Shown here: positions 1-7,492 of the stretch, piece after piece
Position numbering within the stretch: the first letter of the stretch is position 1
Layout: each line of letters starts with the position of its first letter
DNA from: CAVVEC01 sp963770485
GTDB taxonomy: Bacteria; Acidobacteriota; Terriglobia; Terriglobales; Acidobacteriaceae
Direction: 5' to 3'
Assembly: GCA_963770485.1 (NCBI GenBank)
Contig: CAVYPX010000009.1
Span: 372,001-436,000 of the forward strand
DNA length: 64,000 bases
The notes under the pieces: model-generated
What the model was told of the DNA's origin: nothing
The model's database searches: none
What the model saw: only the letters and a program-made list of their open reading frames with translations
Made by a program: the position numbers and the translations under genes

Positions 1-599
1 TTTCGACGATGCCGGCGGCGGCCATTGCCGCCTTCATGCAGAGCCCGTACGGCGTGATTGCCGACGTGAAGATGCTCAACTTCTTCCGCCATATCGGCGA
101 GACCGGTCTGATTGTCCTCGGAGTCCTTGTCGGCGCGTCAGTGTTGGTGCAGAACTTCTGGTGTCGTTATTTGTGTCCTTACGGCGCGCTTCTCGGCTTG
201 ACCTCCCTATTCAGCCCGGTGCGTGTCCGGCGCAATGCCGCAGCGTGCATCGATTGCGCCAAGTGCGCCAAGGCATGTCCTTCCGCCTTGGCGGTCGACA
301 AACTGGTGAGCATCAAGTCGGCCGAATGCACGGGATGCATGGAATGCGTTGCCGTGTGTCCGGCGCAAGGCGCGCTGCAAATGGCGTTGCCGGAGGTCCG
401 CAGGATCCCGAATCGTGGTCAGATACCGGCCTGGGCCATGGCGGCCGGAATCGCGGCGGTCTTTTTCGGGATCGTAGGATTCGCCAAAACTGCTGGTTAC
501 TGGACGACAAACGTGCCGCGAGGGGCTTACCTGCAGCTCGTGCCACATGCCGACGAGGCATCCCATCCGATGCCGGGGGATCCGGGGTTGAATCAGTGA
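1..599 (+). CDS. 4Fe-4S polyferredoxin-type membrane protein (5' truncated)
   Basis: The reading frame is open to the left window edge, so the N-terminus is missing. A membrane segment is followed by a CRYLCP signature (CxxxCP), as in NapH/NosR/CcoG-type membrane ferredoxins. Two classical 4Fe-4S motifs follow, CIDCAKCAKACP and CTGCMECVAVCP. A second hydrophobic segment (AGIAAVFFGIVGFA) comes before a short soluble tail. The family passes electrons at the cytoplasmic membrane, usually to periplasmic reductases or in metal-centre maturation. The partner lies outside the window, so the exact role is unknown. Confident as a family call only. Confidence 0.8.
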   Translation, partial: STMPAAAIAAFMQSPYGVIADVKMLNFFRHIGETGLIVLGVLVGASVLVQNFWCRYLCPYGALLGLTSLFSPVRVRRNAAACIDCAKCAKACPSALAVDKLVSIKSAECTGCMECVAVCPAQGALQMALPEVRRIPNRGQIPAWAMAAGIAAVFFGIVGFAKTAGYWTTNVPRGAYLQLVPHADEASHPMPGDPGLNQ

Positions 600-794
600 C
601 CTTGCCAATCCGCGACGCATCGTGCTTAGGCATGTCATCCCAGTCGAGGGACCTGCGGTTCGGTGGAGCAACCCGGCGTTCGCTGCGCCAAAAGCAGGCC
701 TATCCACTCGCCAATCGATTTGCTGGGTAAATCTATTGACTGGGTCGGGTTGGCGCAGGGCCGTAAAGATTGACGCAGGGCGGTCTGGCGCGCA

Positions 795-1181
795 CTACTT
801 CATCAATACCCAGCGCCCCCCGTCGGTGAACAGGATGACCAGATTCATCACCACGAACGTCAGATCATAGTGCCAGCCGTAGGTTTTCTCGCCCCAGAAA
901 CCGATGTGCCAAACGAAGATCTTTTTCTGAATCGCGCCCAGCATAACCAGGATTAATCCCAACGCGGCAAGCTGGGTCAGGACGCCAAATGCCACGCCCA
1001 GCGCTCCAGCAACTTCCGCGATTCCGAGGAAGATGGTGAAGCCGTTGCTCATCCCGATGCTTTTGCTGCGTTCTTCCGATTTCGTGACGTGACTCCACCC
1101 GCTGGTGACGAAGACCACTGCAACCATCAGCCGGAGCAGCAGAAGACCGAGATCGGTGAATTGCAGAAGTTGGGGAAACAT
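795..1181 (-). CDS. DoxX family membrane protein
   Basis: A 128-residue protein with four predicted hydrophobic helices, including LGLLLLRLMVAVVFVTSGWS near the start and GALGVAFGVLTQLAALGLIL in the middle. The pattern fits DoxX/DoxD-like quinone-associated or redox-stress membrane proteins. The start at 1181 is chosen because GAGGAGG lies about 10 nt upstream; a longer frame to 1346 lacks family-like sequence. It stands alone, opposite in direction to its neighbours. The substrate is unknown. Confidence 0.8.
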   Translation of the reverse strand: MFPQLLQFTDLGLLLLRLMVAVVFVTSGWSHVTKSEERSKSIGMSNGFTIFLGIAEVAGALGVAFGVLTQLAALGLILVMLGAIQKKIFVWHIGFWGEKTYGWHYDLTFVVMNLVILFTDGGRWVLMK

Positions 1182-1448
1182 GGTCGAGCGTGCCTCCTCG
1201 ATGAAGATAGAAGAGATGATAAGCGAGAGGGCCAGGTTTGTTTCAGATGTAATAGTTTGAACTCGACCTTGCGGACAGCCTTTGGCAACCATGTATCGGA
1301 CAGAGCCGGTATTCCTTGCCCCGACCTCCCAGCACGCCCGACCCAATTGGGGTTTTGAGTGTTATCGGGATTTTGCAACAGTTACGGAACCAGCCCGCGT
1401 CGGCGAAACGCAAATTCTTCTGTCCAAACTCATTTACAATTCCGGGCG

Positions 1449-2006
1449 ATGACTGCTGCGGATGATCCGCCCCTCAACCCGGATTTGTGGGATAGTGACG
1501 GGAATCTCTTGGTTCCACGGCACGGAATCCGGGTCGCAATGGGTCTGGCTTTGGTAGCCGCGGGCGCTTACTGGCTATTTACTTTCATCGCAGAAAGGGA
1601 AATGCGCACGCTGAACCCGTTGCAGCCAAACGAATTCCCAGATTCCCTCTGGGTGACCATTCTGTGGGTCGCGCTGCCACTCGTGCCCTTCATTGTTTCC
1701 GTAGTGCTCCTCTCAACTCGCAGCCAAGGAGGGATCGCTGCCGGAGCCGGTATTGGAGCAGCACTTTTTCTCTGCTCGCTGCTATTTTCAATTGCCGCTC
1801 TGCTGGGGTTTGTGTTGACTTTTGGGCCCATTCCTTATGCGTTCCCACTCGCTGTTTCGAACTTGATATTTTCAGCGTGTAGCGTTTGGATCACTGTTTC
1901 CGCATTCAGGATTGCGTACAAAGCAGGTTGGGGGATGTTCTTTCTGACACTTGCCGCCACGCTAGTCGGCATGACTGTGGCATACCACTTACTAGGCGGT
2001 CACTGA
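1449..2006 (+). CDS. Hypothetical multi-span membrane protein
   Basis: 185 residues with about five hydrophobic segments and a short acidic, proline-rich N-terminus (MTAADDPPLNPDLWDSDGN). No family is recognised. The ATG at 1449 begins 8 nt after a TACAAT hexamer (1435-1440) and has no evident Shine-Dalgarno sequence, so the transcript may be nearly leaderless. The transmembrane pattern and lack of overlap with another gene support it as real. Confidence 0.6.
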   Translation: MTAADDPPLNPDLWDSDGNLLVPRHGIRVAMGLALVAAGAYWLFTFIAEREMRTLNPLQPNEFPDSLWVTILWVALPLVPFIVSVVLLSTRSQGGIAAGAGIGAALFLCSLLFSIAALLGFVLTFGPIPYAFPLAVSNLIFSACSVWITVSAFRIAYKAGWGMFFLTLAATLVGMTVAYHLLGGH

Positions 2007-2193
2007 TCTTCTCACACCGTCCGGCTCCGGGCCTCCAGCACAGGTCTGCGCTGAATCGCGCCTCTCACTGACTCACGCTATCAAGCGATTACAGGTTTTG
2101 ACTGTTGGTCAATGCGTGATATGGCGATGTTTCGCCAACTGACACGAGATGAGTGCTGGATCACAACCCGGCACCTTGCGAGAAAACTTGCCC

Positions 2194-2526
2194 TCAAACG
2201 AATGCGAACGCTTTCGCGAGAGTCAGAATTCCGCCCAGCAGACACAGCGCATATAGAACAACCCACCCTCTTCCCTTGTCTCTCCGGGCACGAATGCCCC
2301 AGATTCCGAACCCGCACGACACGGTGCCAAGAATCAGATTCACTCCAGATGGGCTGACTCCGAGAGCGATTAACCATCCCGGCGCGTGGCGATCTACAAA
2401 GGCCACGCTGAGGTAGATCACAACGAAGGAAACAGTCAAAGTGGCGAATGCAAGGGGGAGGTGCTCGCCCCACCACTTTGCCCGTCTCTTTCGGGCCAAC
2501 TTCGCGGTTCTGAAAGAGTCCGTCAT
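2194..2526 (-). CDS. Small hypothetical membrane protein
   Basis: 110 residues: a basic N-terminus (TAKLARKRRAKWWGEHLP) followed by three hydrophobic helices. No known domain is recognised. It sits upstream of, and on the same strand as, another small membrane protein (start about 3069), and the two may be related in expression. Hydrophobic periodicity favours a real gene over a shadow frame. Confidence 0.5.
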   Translation of the reverse strand: MTDSFRTAKLARKRRAKWWGEHLPLAFATLTVSFVVIYLSVAFVDRHAPGWLIALGVSPSGVNLILGTVSCGFGIWGIRARRDKGRGWVVLYALCLLGGILTLAKAFAFV

Positions 2527-2586
2527 TGCACTACAACCCGGTTAATGAGTGTAAAGGCTTTATCGACAACACGTGGAAACAGGGCC

Positions 2587-3069
2587 TTACTTTACTTCCA
2601 CCTTGATGATGTCCTTGCCCACGTAGGCGATTCGGGCTTCGACGCCGTCGTGGATGAAACCCTTGTTCCACTCGGAGTTGAACATTGTCGAACCCCAACC
2701 GCTACCGTACTCGAAACGGACACCGTTTACCACGAAGCTTTCCATGGCGTGACCACCCGGAGGCATCGGTACGAAGTCCCTAACCACGCCTTCACTGACT
2801 GAATAGGCATGAGTGGCAAAAGCTTTTTGGGCGTTGCGGTACTCCCCGTACATTGAGGCGAAGAACCCAAGTGCCCCCAGTATGCCCACCGCACCGACGA
2901 TTTGGAAGAATGTGCCCTTAGCGAGAGAATCCTTGTCACCGGACTTTCTGACGGCCCAGCCGATACCTACAAACAGGGCTCCGAAAATGAAAATAAGAAG
3001 TGGAATCCACCACTGGAAACCAACTTGGGTAACGTCGAAGACGGTGCGATAGCCATGCTGGACAATCAT
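2587..3069 (-). CDS. DUF3592-like hypothetical membrane protein
   Basis: About 160 residues with two transmembrane segments (WWIPLLIFIFGALFVGIGWA and FFQIVGAVGILGALGFFASM) and a C-terminal beta-rich domain. The architecture resembles DUF3592-type proteins, but the match is weak by eye. The start at 3069 (MIVQHGYR) is preferred; an alternative lies at 3111. Function unknown. Confidence 0.5.
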   Translation of the reverse strand: MIVQHGYRTVFDVTQVGFQWWIPLLIFIFGALFVGIGWAVRKSGDKDSLAKGTFFQIVGAVGILGALGFFASMYGEYRNAQKAFATHAYSVSEGVVRDFVPMPPGGHAMESFVVNGVRFEYGSGWGSTMFNSEWNKGFIHDGVEARIAYVGKDIIKVEVK

Positions 3070-3320
3070 AACTGCTGAGAACAGGCGATAGCACTCAAAA
3101 CCCTCTGCCAAGGGTTCTATCTGACGGTAGCGACCCCATCCGACAGCGTGATCTGCAAGACCAAGCCTTAGCTATCACACTTCAGAACTGCCTGCGGCCT
3201 GTCAGTTGTCTCCGGCACAACCAATGTCGTGCCCACCAAAGCACGACCGTAGCGTCGGCATCTTGCCGGCTGTCAGGCGAACCTCCCGCCCGTCATCTAT
3301 CTCCGGGCAGAAAGCAGATT

Positions 3321-3372
3321 CCTTGCGCGCTCTCGCCGCGCAGGTGCGGCTCCGAGCGGCTCGGAATGACAA
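3321..3372. repeat. Dispersed 'SERSEES'-type repeat copy
   Basis: The 575-bp gap between the membrane protein and the EF-G gene has no convincing gene but several dispersed-repeat fragments. This one runs from GCAGATTCC to GCTCGGAATGACAA. The same ends occur at 49396-49428, inside rsmG, around a shorter middle. The arms are partly complementary (GATTCC.../...GGAATG). Just before it is a further fragment rich in GCCGGC (3250-3275). Confidence 0.6.
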
Positions 3373-3584
3373 ACGGCACAGGGCTGCTTTGCCAAAGGGC
3401 TGAAGCCATATCCTGATACGAATCTCGCGCCGGCGCTGCACGTGGCCAGACTCCAGTTGTTCCCCGAATTTCCACTGTGTTAGCATCCTAGGTTTTGGCA
3501 GGCTGAGCGACGTTGGCCTATAGGTTGTCCTCTTCTTTAAGTTCTTATGGGCCCGCCGAAGTAAGATCCACAGAACTTAGGACT

Positions 3585-3631
3585 GCCGAGCTTCGCTCGG
3601 CTGGGCGGACGAGGGCGTCCGCCCCTACGTG
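3585..3631. repeat. Double hairpin repeat with ACGTG tail
   Basis: Two hairpins lie in tandem. The first is GCCGAG-CTTCG-CTCGGC (3585-3601). The second is a perfect 9-bp stem, GGGCGGACG-AGGG-CGTCCGCCC (3603-3624), followed by CTACGTG. The second type recurs through the window and is the best example of the family. It lies 59 bp upstream of the EF-G-like gene and could affect its leader, but no promoter role is shown. Confidence 0.75.
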
Positions 3632-3689
3632 AATACGGCAGACGGGTCGAAGACCTGTCCGCACGTGACTGTATGGAAGGAGACTCCCG

Positions 3690-5798
3690 GTGAAAGTTTA
3701 CGAAGGCGCAAACATCCGTAACATAGCGGTCGTAGGGCATGGGCATGCGGGAAAGACGTCGCTGGTATCGGCCATGCTATACACCGCAGGCGCAACCCAG
3801 CGGTTCGGCCGCGTGGATGACGGTTCTGCCACCACGGATTACGACGACGAAGAAATCGCGCGCAAGATGTCGATCTCGGCCGGGCTGGCTTACGTCGAGT
3901 GGGGCAAGACGAAGATCAACATCATCGACACGCCTGGGTTCAACATGTTTGTCCACGAGGCCAAGTTGGCCCTGCCCGCGGTGGACGCGGCGGTGGTGGT
4001 AGTCGATGGCGTAGCCGGCGTCGAGGTCGTGACCCAGCGGGTTTGGAACTATTGTGAGGAATTCAAGACGCCGCGTCTGATCGTGGCCAGCCGCATGGAT
4101 CGTGAGCGCGCCGATGCGGAACGCGTGCTGGATTCACTGGCCAAGGCGTTCGGACGTTCGGTGATTCCTCTGGAGTTGCCGATCGGCAAGGAAAAGAATT
4201 TCAACGGCGTGGTCGACCTGGTGCAGATGAAAGCTTACACCTATGAACTGGGTGGAAACGGCAAGGGGAAAGAAACCGAGATTCCGGCCAACCTGCAGGA
4301 TCAGGCTCGGGAGGCGCACGAGAAGCTGGTGGAGCTGATTGCCGAAGGCGACGACGCGCTGATGGAGAAATTCTTCGAGAAGGGAACCATCCCAGTCGAA
4401 GACCTGATTCCGGCGCTGCACAACGCAATTCGAGAAGACAAGATTTTCCCCGTGATTTTTGGCTCCGGGCTCGGCAATGTTGGGGCCGACCGGGTGATGG
4501 ACTTCATCATCGATTACACGCCCGCGCCCGCGGAACATGAATGGGTGCAGGGAGAAGCGGCCGCGGCCGGGAATGGTGAGCCGCCGAAGCGTCATGAGAC
4601 AGACTCGGAGCCGGTCTCGCTCTATGTTTTCAAAACGGTTTCCGACGCCTTTGCGGGACGCATCTCCTATTTCAAAGTTTTTTCCGGCGTGCTGAAGAAC
4701 GATGCGACGCTGCAGAATTTCACCCGCAACTCGCAGGAAAAACTAGCGCACATCTCCATTATGCAAGGCAAGACCGCGGTGCCCGTGAACGAACTGCACG
4801 CGGGAGATATCGGAGCCGTATCCAAGCTGAAGGACACTCTCACCGGCGACACGCTCGGCGATAAGTCCGCACCCATCCAATATCCCAAGGTTCATTTGCC
4901 GGAGCCGGCGATCACGTTTGCCATAGAACCCAAGAGCCGCGCCGACGAAGACAAGCTGGGCCCCGGCCTCCACAAGCTGATGGAAGAAGATGCCATGCTG
5001 CGATTCTTCCGCGATGCGCAGACCAAGGAATTCTTAATCGCGGGTACGGGACAGCAGCATATCGAAGTTGTGGTCTCGAAGATGAAGAAGCGGTATCACA
5101 CAGAAGTGAACCTGAAAGCGCCGAAGGTGCCGTACCGCGAGACCATCCGCGGCAAAGCCGACGTGCAGGGGCGGCACAAGAAGCAGACTGGCGGGCACGG
5201 CCAGTATGGCGATTGCAAGATCAAGATGGAGCCGATGCCGCGTGGCGGCGAGTTTGAGTTCGTGAACGATATTTTTGGCGGCGCCATCCCGAAGAATTAC
5301 ATTCCAGCTATCGAAAAGGGCATCAAGGACGCGGCGGGGCGCGGCTATCTGGCGGGATTTCCGGTGGTGGATTTTCGAGTGATCCTTTACGACGGCTCGT
5401 ATCACGACGTGGATTCGAACGACATGTCGTTTCAGATGGCGGGCCGCATCGCGTTCCGCAAGGCGATGGAGCAAGCCAAACCTACGCTGCTCGAACCCAT
5501 CATGTCGGTTGAGATCACTGTGCCGGACGATTTTGCGGGCAGCATCATGGGCGACCTCAACAGCCGCCGCGGCCGCATCCAGGGCATGGACAACAAGGGC
5601 GGAAACACGGTGGTGAAAGCCGAAGTACCGATGGCCGAAATGCTGACCTACGGCGTCGACCTGACCTCAATGACGCAGGGCCGCGGCAGCTTCAACATGG
5701 AAATGCACCACTACGACTTTGTGCCGGGACAACTGCAGGAGAAGATCGTCGAGAAGGCGAAAGCGGCAAGAGGCGATGTGGCGGAAGAGGAGGAGTAG
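3690..5798 (+). CDS. EF-G-like translational GTPase (fusA paralog)
   Basis: 702 residues, typical of elongation factor G, with domains G, II, III, IV and V in order. G1 is GHGHAGKT (residues 16-23) and G3 is DTPGFNMF, as in the EF-G-like (FusA2/EF-G-II) branch rather than the DTPGHVDF of canonical EF-G. The G4 box reads ASRMDR where NKMD is usual, so the guanine-contacting Asn and Lys are Ser and Arg. The GTG start at 3690 follows AAGGAGA at good spacing. No rpsL, rpsG or tuf lies nearby, so this is probably not the main ribosomal-operon fusA. The precise cellular role of this paralog class is uncertain. Confidence 0.88.
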   Translation: MKVYEGANIRNIAVVGHGHAGKTSLVSAMLYTAGATQRFGRVDDGSATTDYDDEEIARKMSISAGLAYVEWGKTKINIIDTPGFNMFVHEAKLALPAVDAAVVVVDGVAGVEVVTQRVWNYCEEFKTPRLIVASRMDRERADAERVLDSLAKAFGRSVIPLELPIGKEKNFNGVVDLVQMKAYTYELGGNGKGKETEIPANLQDQAREAHEKLVELIAEGDDALMEKFFEKGTIPVEDLIPALHNAIREDKIFPVIFGSGLGNVGADRVMDFIIDYTPAPAEHEWVQGEAAAAGNGEPPKRHETDSEPVSLYVFKTVSDAFAGRISYFKVFSGVLKNDATLQNFTRNSQEKLAHISIMQGKTAVPVNELHAGDIGAVSKLKDTLTGDTLGDKSAPIQYPKVHLPEPAITFAIEPKSRADEDKLGPGLHKLMEEDAMLRFFRDAQTKEFLIAGTGQQHIEVVVSKMKKRYHTEVNLKAPKVPYRETIRGKADVQGRHKKQTGGHGQYGDCKIKMEPMPRGGEFEFVNDIFGGAIPKNYIPAIEKGIKDAAGRGYLAGFPVVDFRVILYDGSYHDVDSNDMSFQMAGRIAFRKAMEQAKPTLLEPIMSVEITVPDDFAGSIMGDLNSRRGRIQGMDNKGGNTVVKAEVPMAEMLTYGVDLTSMTQGRGSFNMEMHHYDFVPGQLQEKIVEKAKAARGDVAEEEE

Positions 5799-5949
5799 AG
5801 ATCCGCAGAAGCTGGCGGACGGTGAGGTCTATCGCTACGACTACATCTTTGACTCAACCCACCGGGTGATGGCAACCTTTGTCACTCTGCCTTCCGGTCA
5901 GGTGAGGGAGTTTTTCTTCCGGAACGGAATTCCGGCAGGCGAGAAGTAA
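5776..5949 (+). CDS. Small orphan reading frame or gene remnant after EF-G-like gene
   Basis: Up to 57 residues; the part beyond the EF-G stop (5799-5949) looks protein-like, with YRYDYIFDSTHRVMATFV and GQVREFFFRNGIPAG. It overlaps the EF-G 3' end by 23 nt if the ATG at 5776 is used. No family is recognised. It may be a small translationally coupled gene or the tail of a decayed gene. Confidence 0.3.
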   Translation: MWRKRRSRDPQKLADGEVYRYDYIFDSTHRVMATFVTLPSGQVREFFFRNGIPAGEK

Positions 5950-5962
5950 GCACTCCCGGCTC

Positions 5963-6355
5963 TCAGACCGCGCAAAGGTCAATATCCGTCAAACTGAAGT
6001 CCCCGCCCTTAGCCAGCAACGGTTCGCCAGAAAATTTGGCCAGAGAGTAGGCGAAGCAATCCCCGAAGTTTAGCCCCGCCGAATGGCGGCCTTTTCCAAA
6101 ACTGCGCCAGGCTAAGCGGGCTATTTCGATTTGTTCCTTGTCGACGGGCACGACTTCCAGTCCCGTTCGAACGACGAAGAGATCGAACTCGCGGCCAGCA
6201 GCTTCGCCGCGTTTGGCTTCCAGCACGATTCCGGTTTCGAGTACGTTCGCCGCCGAGAGCAGCCGCTTTTCTGCTTGCAAGATCAGCTCAAGAAAGGGTT
6301 TTCGCTGCGGCTCATCCAGGAAAATAGCGACCAGGGCGGAGGTGTCGATGACCAT
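5963..6355 (-). CDS. vapC: VapC-type PIN-domain toxin
   Basis: 130 residues, full length for VapC. The PIN-fold acidic residues are visible: D4 in MVIDTSALVAI, E40 in ANVLETG and D99 in NFGDCFAYSLA. These bind Mg for RNA cleavage. It overlaps the upstream antitoxin by one base (6355), the usual coupling of a vapBC pair. VapC toxins are endoribonucleases neutralised by VapB; the RNA target cannot be read from sequence. Confidence 0.9.
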   Translation of the reverse strand: MVIDTSALVAIFLDEPQRKPFLELILQAEKRLLSAANVLETGIVLEAKRGEAAGREFDLFVVRTGLEVVPVDKEQIEIARLAWRSFGKGRHSAGLNFGDCFAYSLAKFSGEPLLAKGGDFSLTDIDLCAV

Positions 6356-6609
6356 CAGCGCGGCAGCCCATGCTCGTTGTAGCCGAGGATCTCATCCGGC
6401 GACCTGGGGTCCAGGGTGGGCAAAGCATCGACGCGTCGCAGGATGTCGTCCACTTGCTGCGCTAAAATCCGCCCGCGGCGACGCTCCTTCAGTCTTCCCC
6501 AGCGTTCGGCCAGGGATTTCTGAATCGCCTCTGTGATGGATTCTCCAGTCGCCTCAGCAACTTGCCGCGCCAGGCGCTCTGTGGTTTCGTTCTTGATGCT
6601 GAGTGGCAT
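6355..6609 (-). CDS. vapB: VapB-type antitoxin (Rv0623/PSK-like)
   Basis: 84 residues beginning MPLSIKNETTERLARQVAEA, typical of the Rv0623-like antitoxin family: an N-terminal DNA-binding part and a C-terminal toxin-wrapping tail. The start at 6609 matches the family; an extension to 6627 would add six residues. It is the first gene of a vapBC pair. A TATAAT hexamer lies only 9 nt upstream of the start, suggesting a very short or absent leader. Confidence 0.87.
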   Translation of the reverse strand: MPLSIKNETTERLARQVAEATGESITEAIQKSLAERWGRLKERRRGRILAQQVDDILRRVDALPTLDPRSPDEILGYNEHGLPR

Positions 6610-6618
6610 AGCAGCATC

Positions 6619-6624
6619 ATTATA
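6619..6624 (-). promoter_or_regulatory. Candidate -10 box of vapBC (near-leaderless)
   Basis: Perfect TATAAT on the minus strand, ending 9 nt before the vapB ATG, within an AT-rich stretch (6618-6660). The hexamer at 17-bp spacing is TTATAT, a weak -35. If used, transcription would start 2-4 nt before the start codon. Confidence 0.4.
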
Positions 6625-6664
6625 CAATGGAATCTCATTTTATATAAATATATAAAACAAGAAC

Positions 6665-7090
6665 TCAATTCGTCTTAAGCCGCGCGGCTCGGGCTAATTT
6701 GGCCTGGCGTTCGTCAAAGGTCCAGAATCGCTCGGCTTTCAGTTCGAGGGCACAGGCCACATGCAGGCTGTCGAGCGCGCGGACGCCGAGTTTTGGTGCG
6801 TAACGACGGGCGAGGTCGGCGCAGAGATCGAAGGCATGTTCGGGAAGGGGTGTTTCGAGCCAGATCCCGAGGGCGAGGTCGCGTCTTAATTCGTCGTAGA
6901 CGGCTTGCGCGGCGGTGGGGGAAAGCCTGCGATAAAAAACTTGCCGCGCGACAGCATGGGCCCACTCCGCCCGGTGGAGAGGCGTAAATATGGGACGCGC
7001 CCCTGAAATCAGCAATTCGTCAGCGGCCTTGGAATGCCGATCTTCCACGTACACCGAAGCGAAGAAACTTGTGTCGGCGTAGACGGTCAA
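6665..7090 (-). CDS. vapC: VapC-type PIN-domain toxin
   Basis: 141 residues. The PIN signature is clear: D6 in MTVYADTSFFAS, E42 in HRAEWAHA, D107 in RALDSLHVA and D125 in FWTFDERQAKLA. The LDxLHvA motif is typical of this VapC group. It overlaps the antitoxin gene by 4 nt. It differs strongly from the toxin at 5963, so the two tandem pairs are not a recent duplication. Confidence 0.9.
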   Translation of the reverse strand: MTVYADTSFFASVYVEDRHSKAADELLISGARPIFTPLHRAEWAHAVARQVFYRRLSPTAAQAVYDELRRDLALGIWLETPLPEHAFDLCADLARRYAPKLGVRALDSLHVACALELKAERFWTFDERQAKLARAARLKTN

Positions 7091-7323
7091 TAGCGGCCAC
7101 GTTCTCGTATAAGGTCGTCAACCGCAGGCAGGACGCGCTCGCCAAAAATCTTCCTGCGCCGCGCAGCGAAATCAGGATACGGAACCGGCTGCCGGGCATC
7201 TTTTTCAGGAACGATCTGCGCGATCACGCGGTCTCGCTCCCGCAGTTCAACCGTCTTTCCGGCGCGCAGCCAGGCCTTCAGGCGGCGGGTATCGCGAAGT
7301 TGGCGCATGTTCACGGATGGCAT
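7087..7323 (-). CDS. Phd/YefM-like antitoxin of VapC
   Basis: 78 residues from MPSVNMRQLRDTRRLKAWL. The pattern of an early helix, then GKTVELRERDRVIAQIVP, matches Phd/YefM antitoxins (sheet-forming VxLRxRxxxIAxIxP). Alternative starts are at 7341 and 7308. The stop overlaps the toxin start by 4 nt. The operator at 7332-7352 lies directly upstream, as expected for an autoregulated pair. Confidence 0.83.
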   Translation of the reverse strand: MPSVNMRQLRDTRRLKAWLRAGKTVELRERDRVIAQIVPEKDARQPVPYPDFAARRRKIFGERVLPAVDDLIRERGRY

Positions 7324-7331
7324 ATGCTTAA

Positions 7332-7359
7332 TGTGACACATAATGTGTCACATTGTCAA
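7332..7359 (-). promoter_or_regulatory. Operator/promoter of the second vapBC pair
   Basis: A perfect inverted repeat with 10-bp arms (TGTGACACAT and ATGTGTCACA) around one central A spans 7332-7352. A perfect TTGACA (-35, minus strand) lies at 7354-7359, so the palindrome covers the -10 region. This is a classical layout for antitoxin repression of its own promoter. It also lies 140 bp upstream of the ruvB start on the other strand. Confidence 0.7.
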
Positions 7360-7404
7360 GAATAGGTTCTTAGAAAAGCGAAGCGTCGGACTGTCGGGCG
7401 CGAC

Positions 7405-7458
7405 TGGACAACCCCTTCGACTCCGCTCAGGGCAAGCTTGGGCGGCTGTCCCCACGTG
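7405..7458. repeat. Hairpin repeat carrying the 30-nt loop unit
   Basis: Imperfect arms GGACAACC (7406) and GGCTGTCC (to 7451) enclose a loop that contains CTTCGACTCCGCTCAGGGC and AAGCTTGGG; the tail is CCACGTG. The same loop unit sits between GGGCGGAC/GTCCGCCC arms inside rsmG (49147-49198). Here it lies in the probable leader of ruvB. Confidence 0.65.
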
Positions 7459-7492
7459 GTCTTCGCCCAACGTTCGTGCTACTATCGCGCCA

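Noticed and set aside
7343..7492. N-terminal extension of RuvB by 50 residues
   Set aside because: The extension translates the operator and the dispersed repeat and has no match to RuvB.
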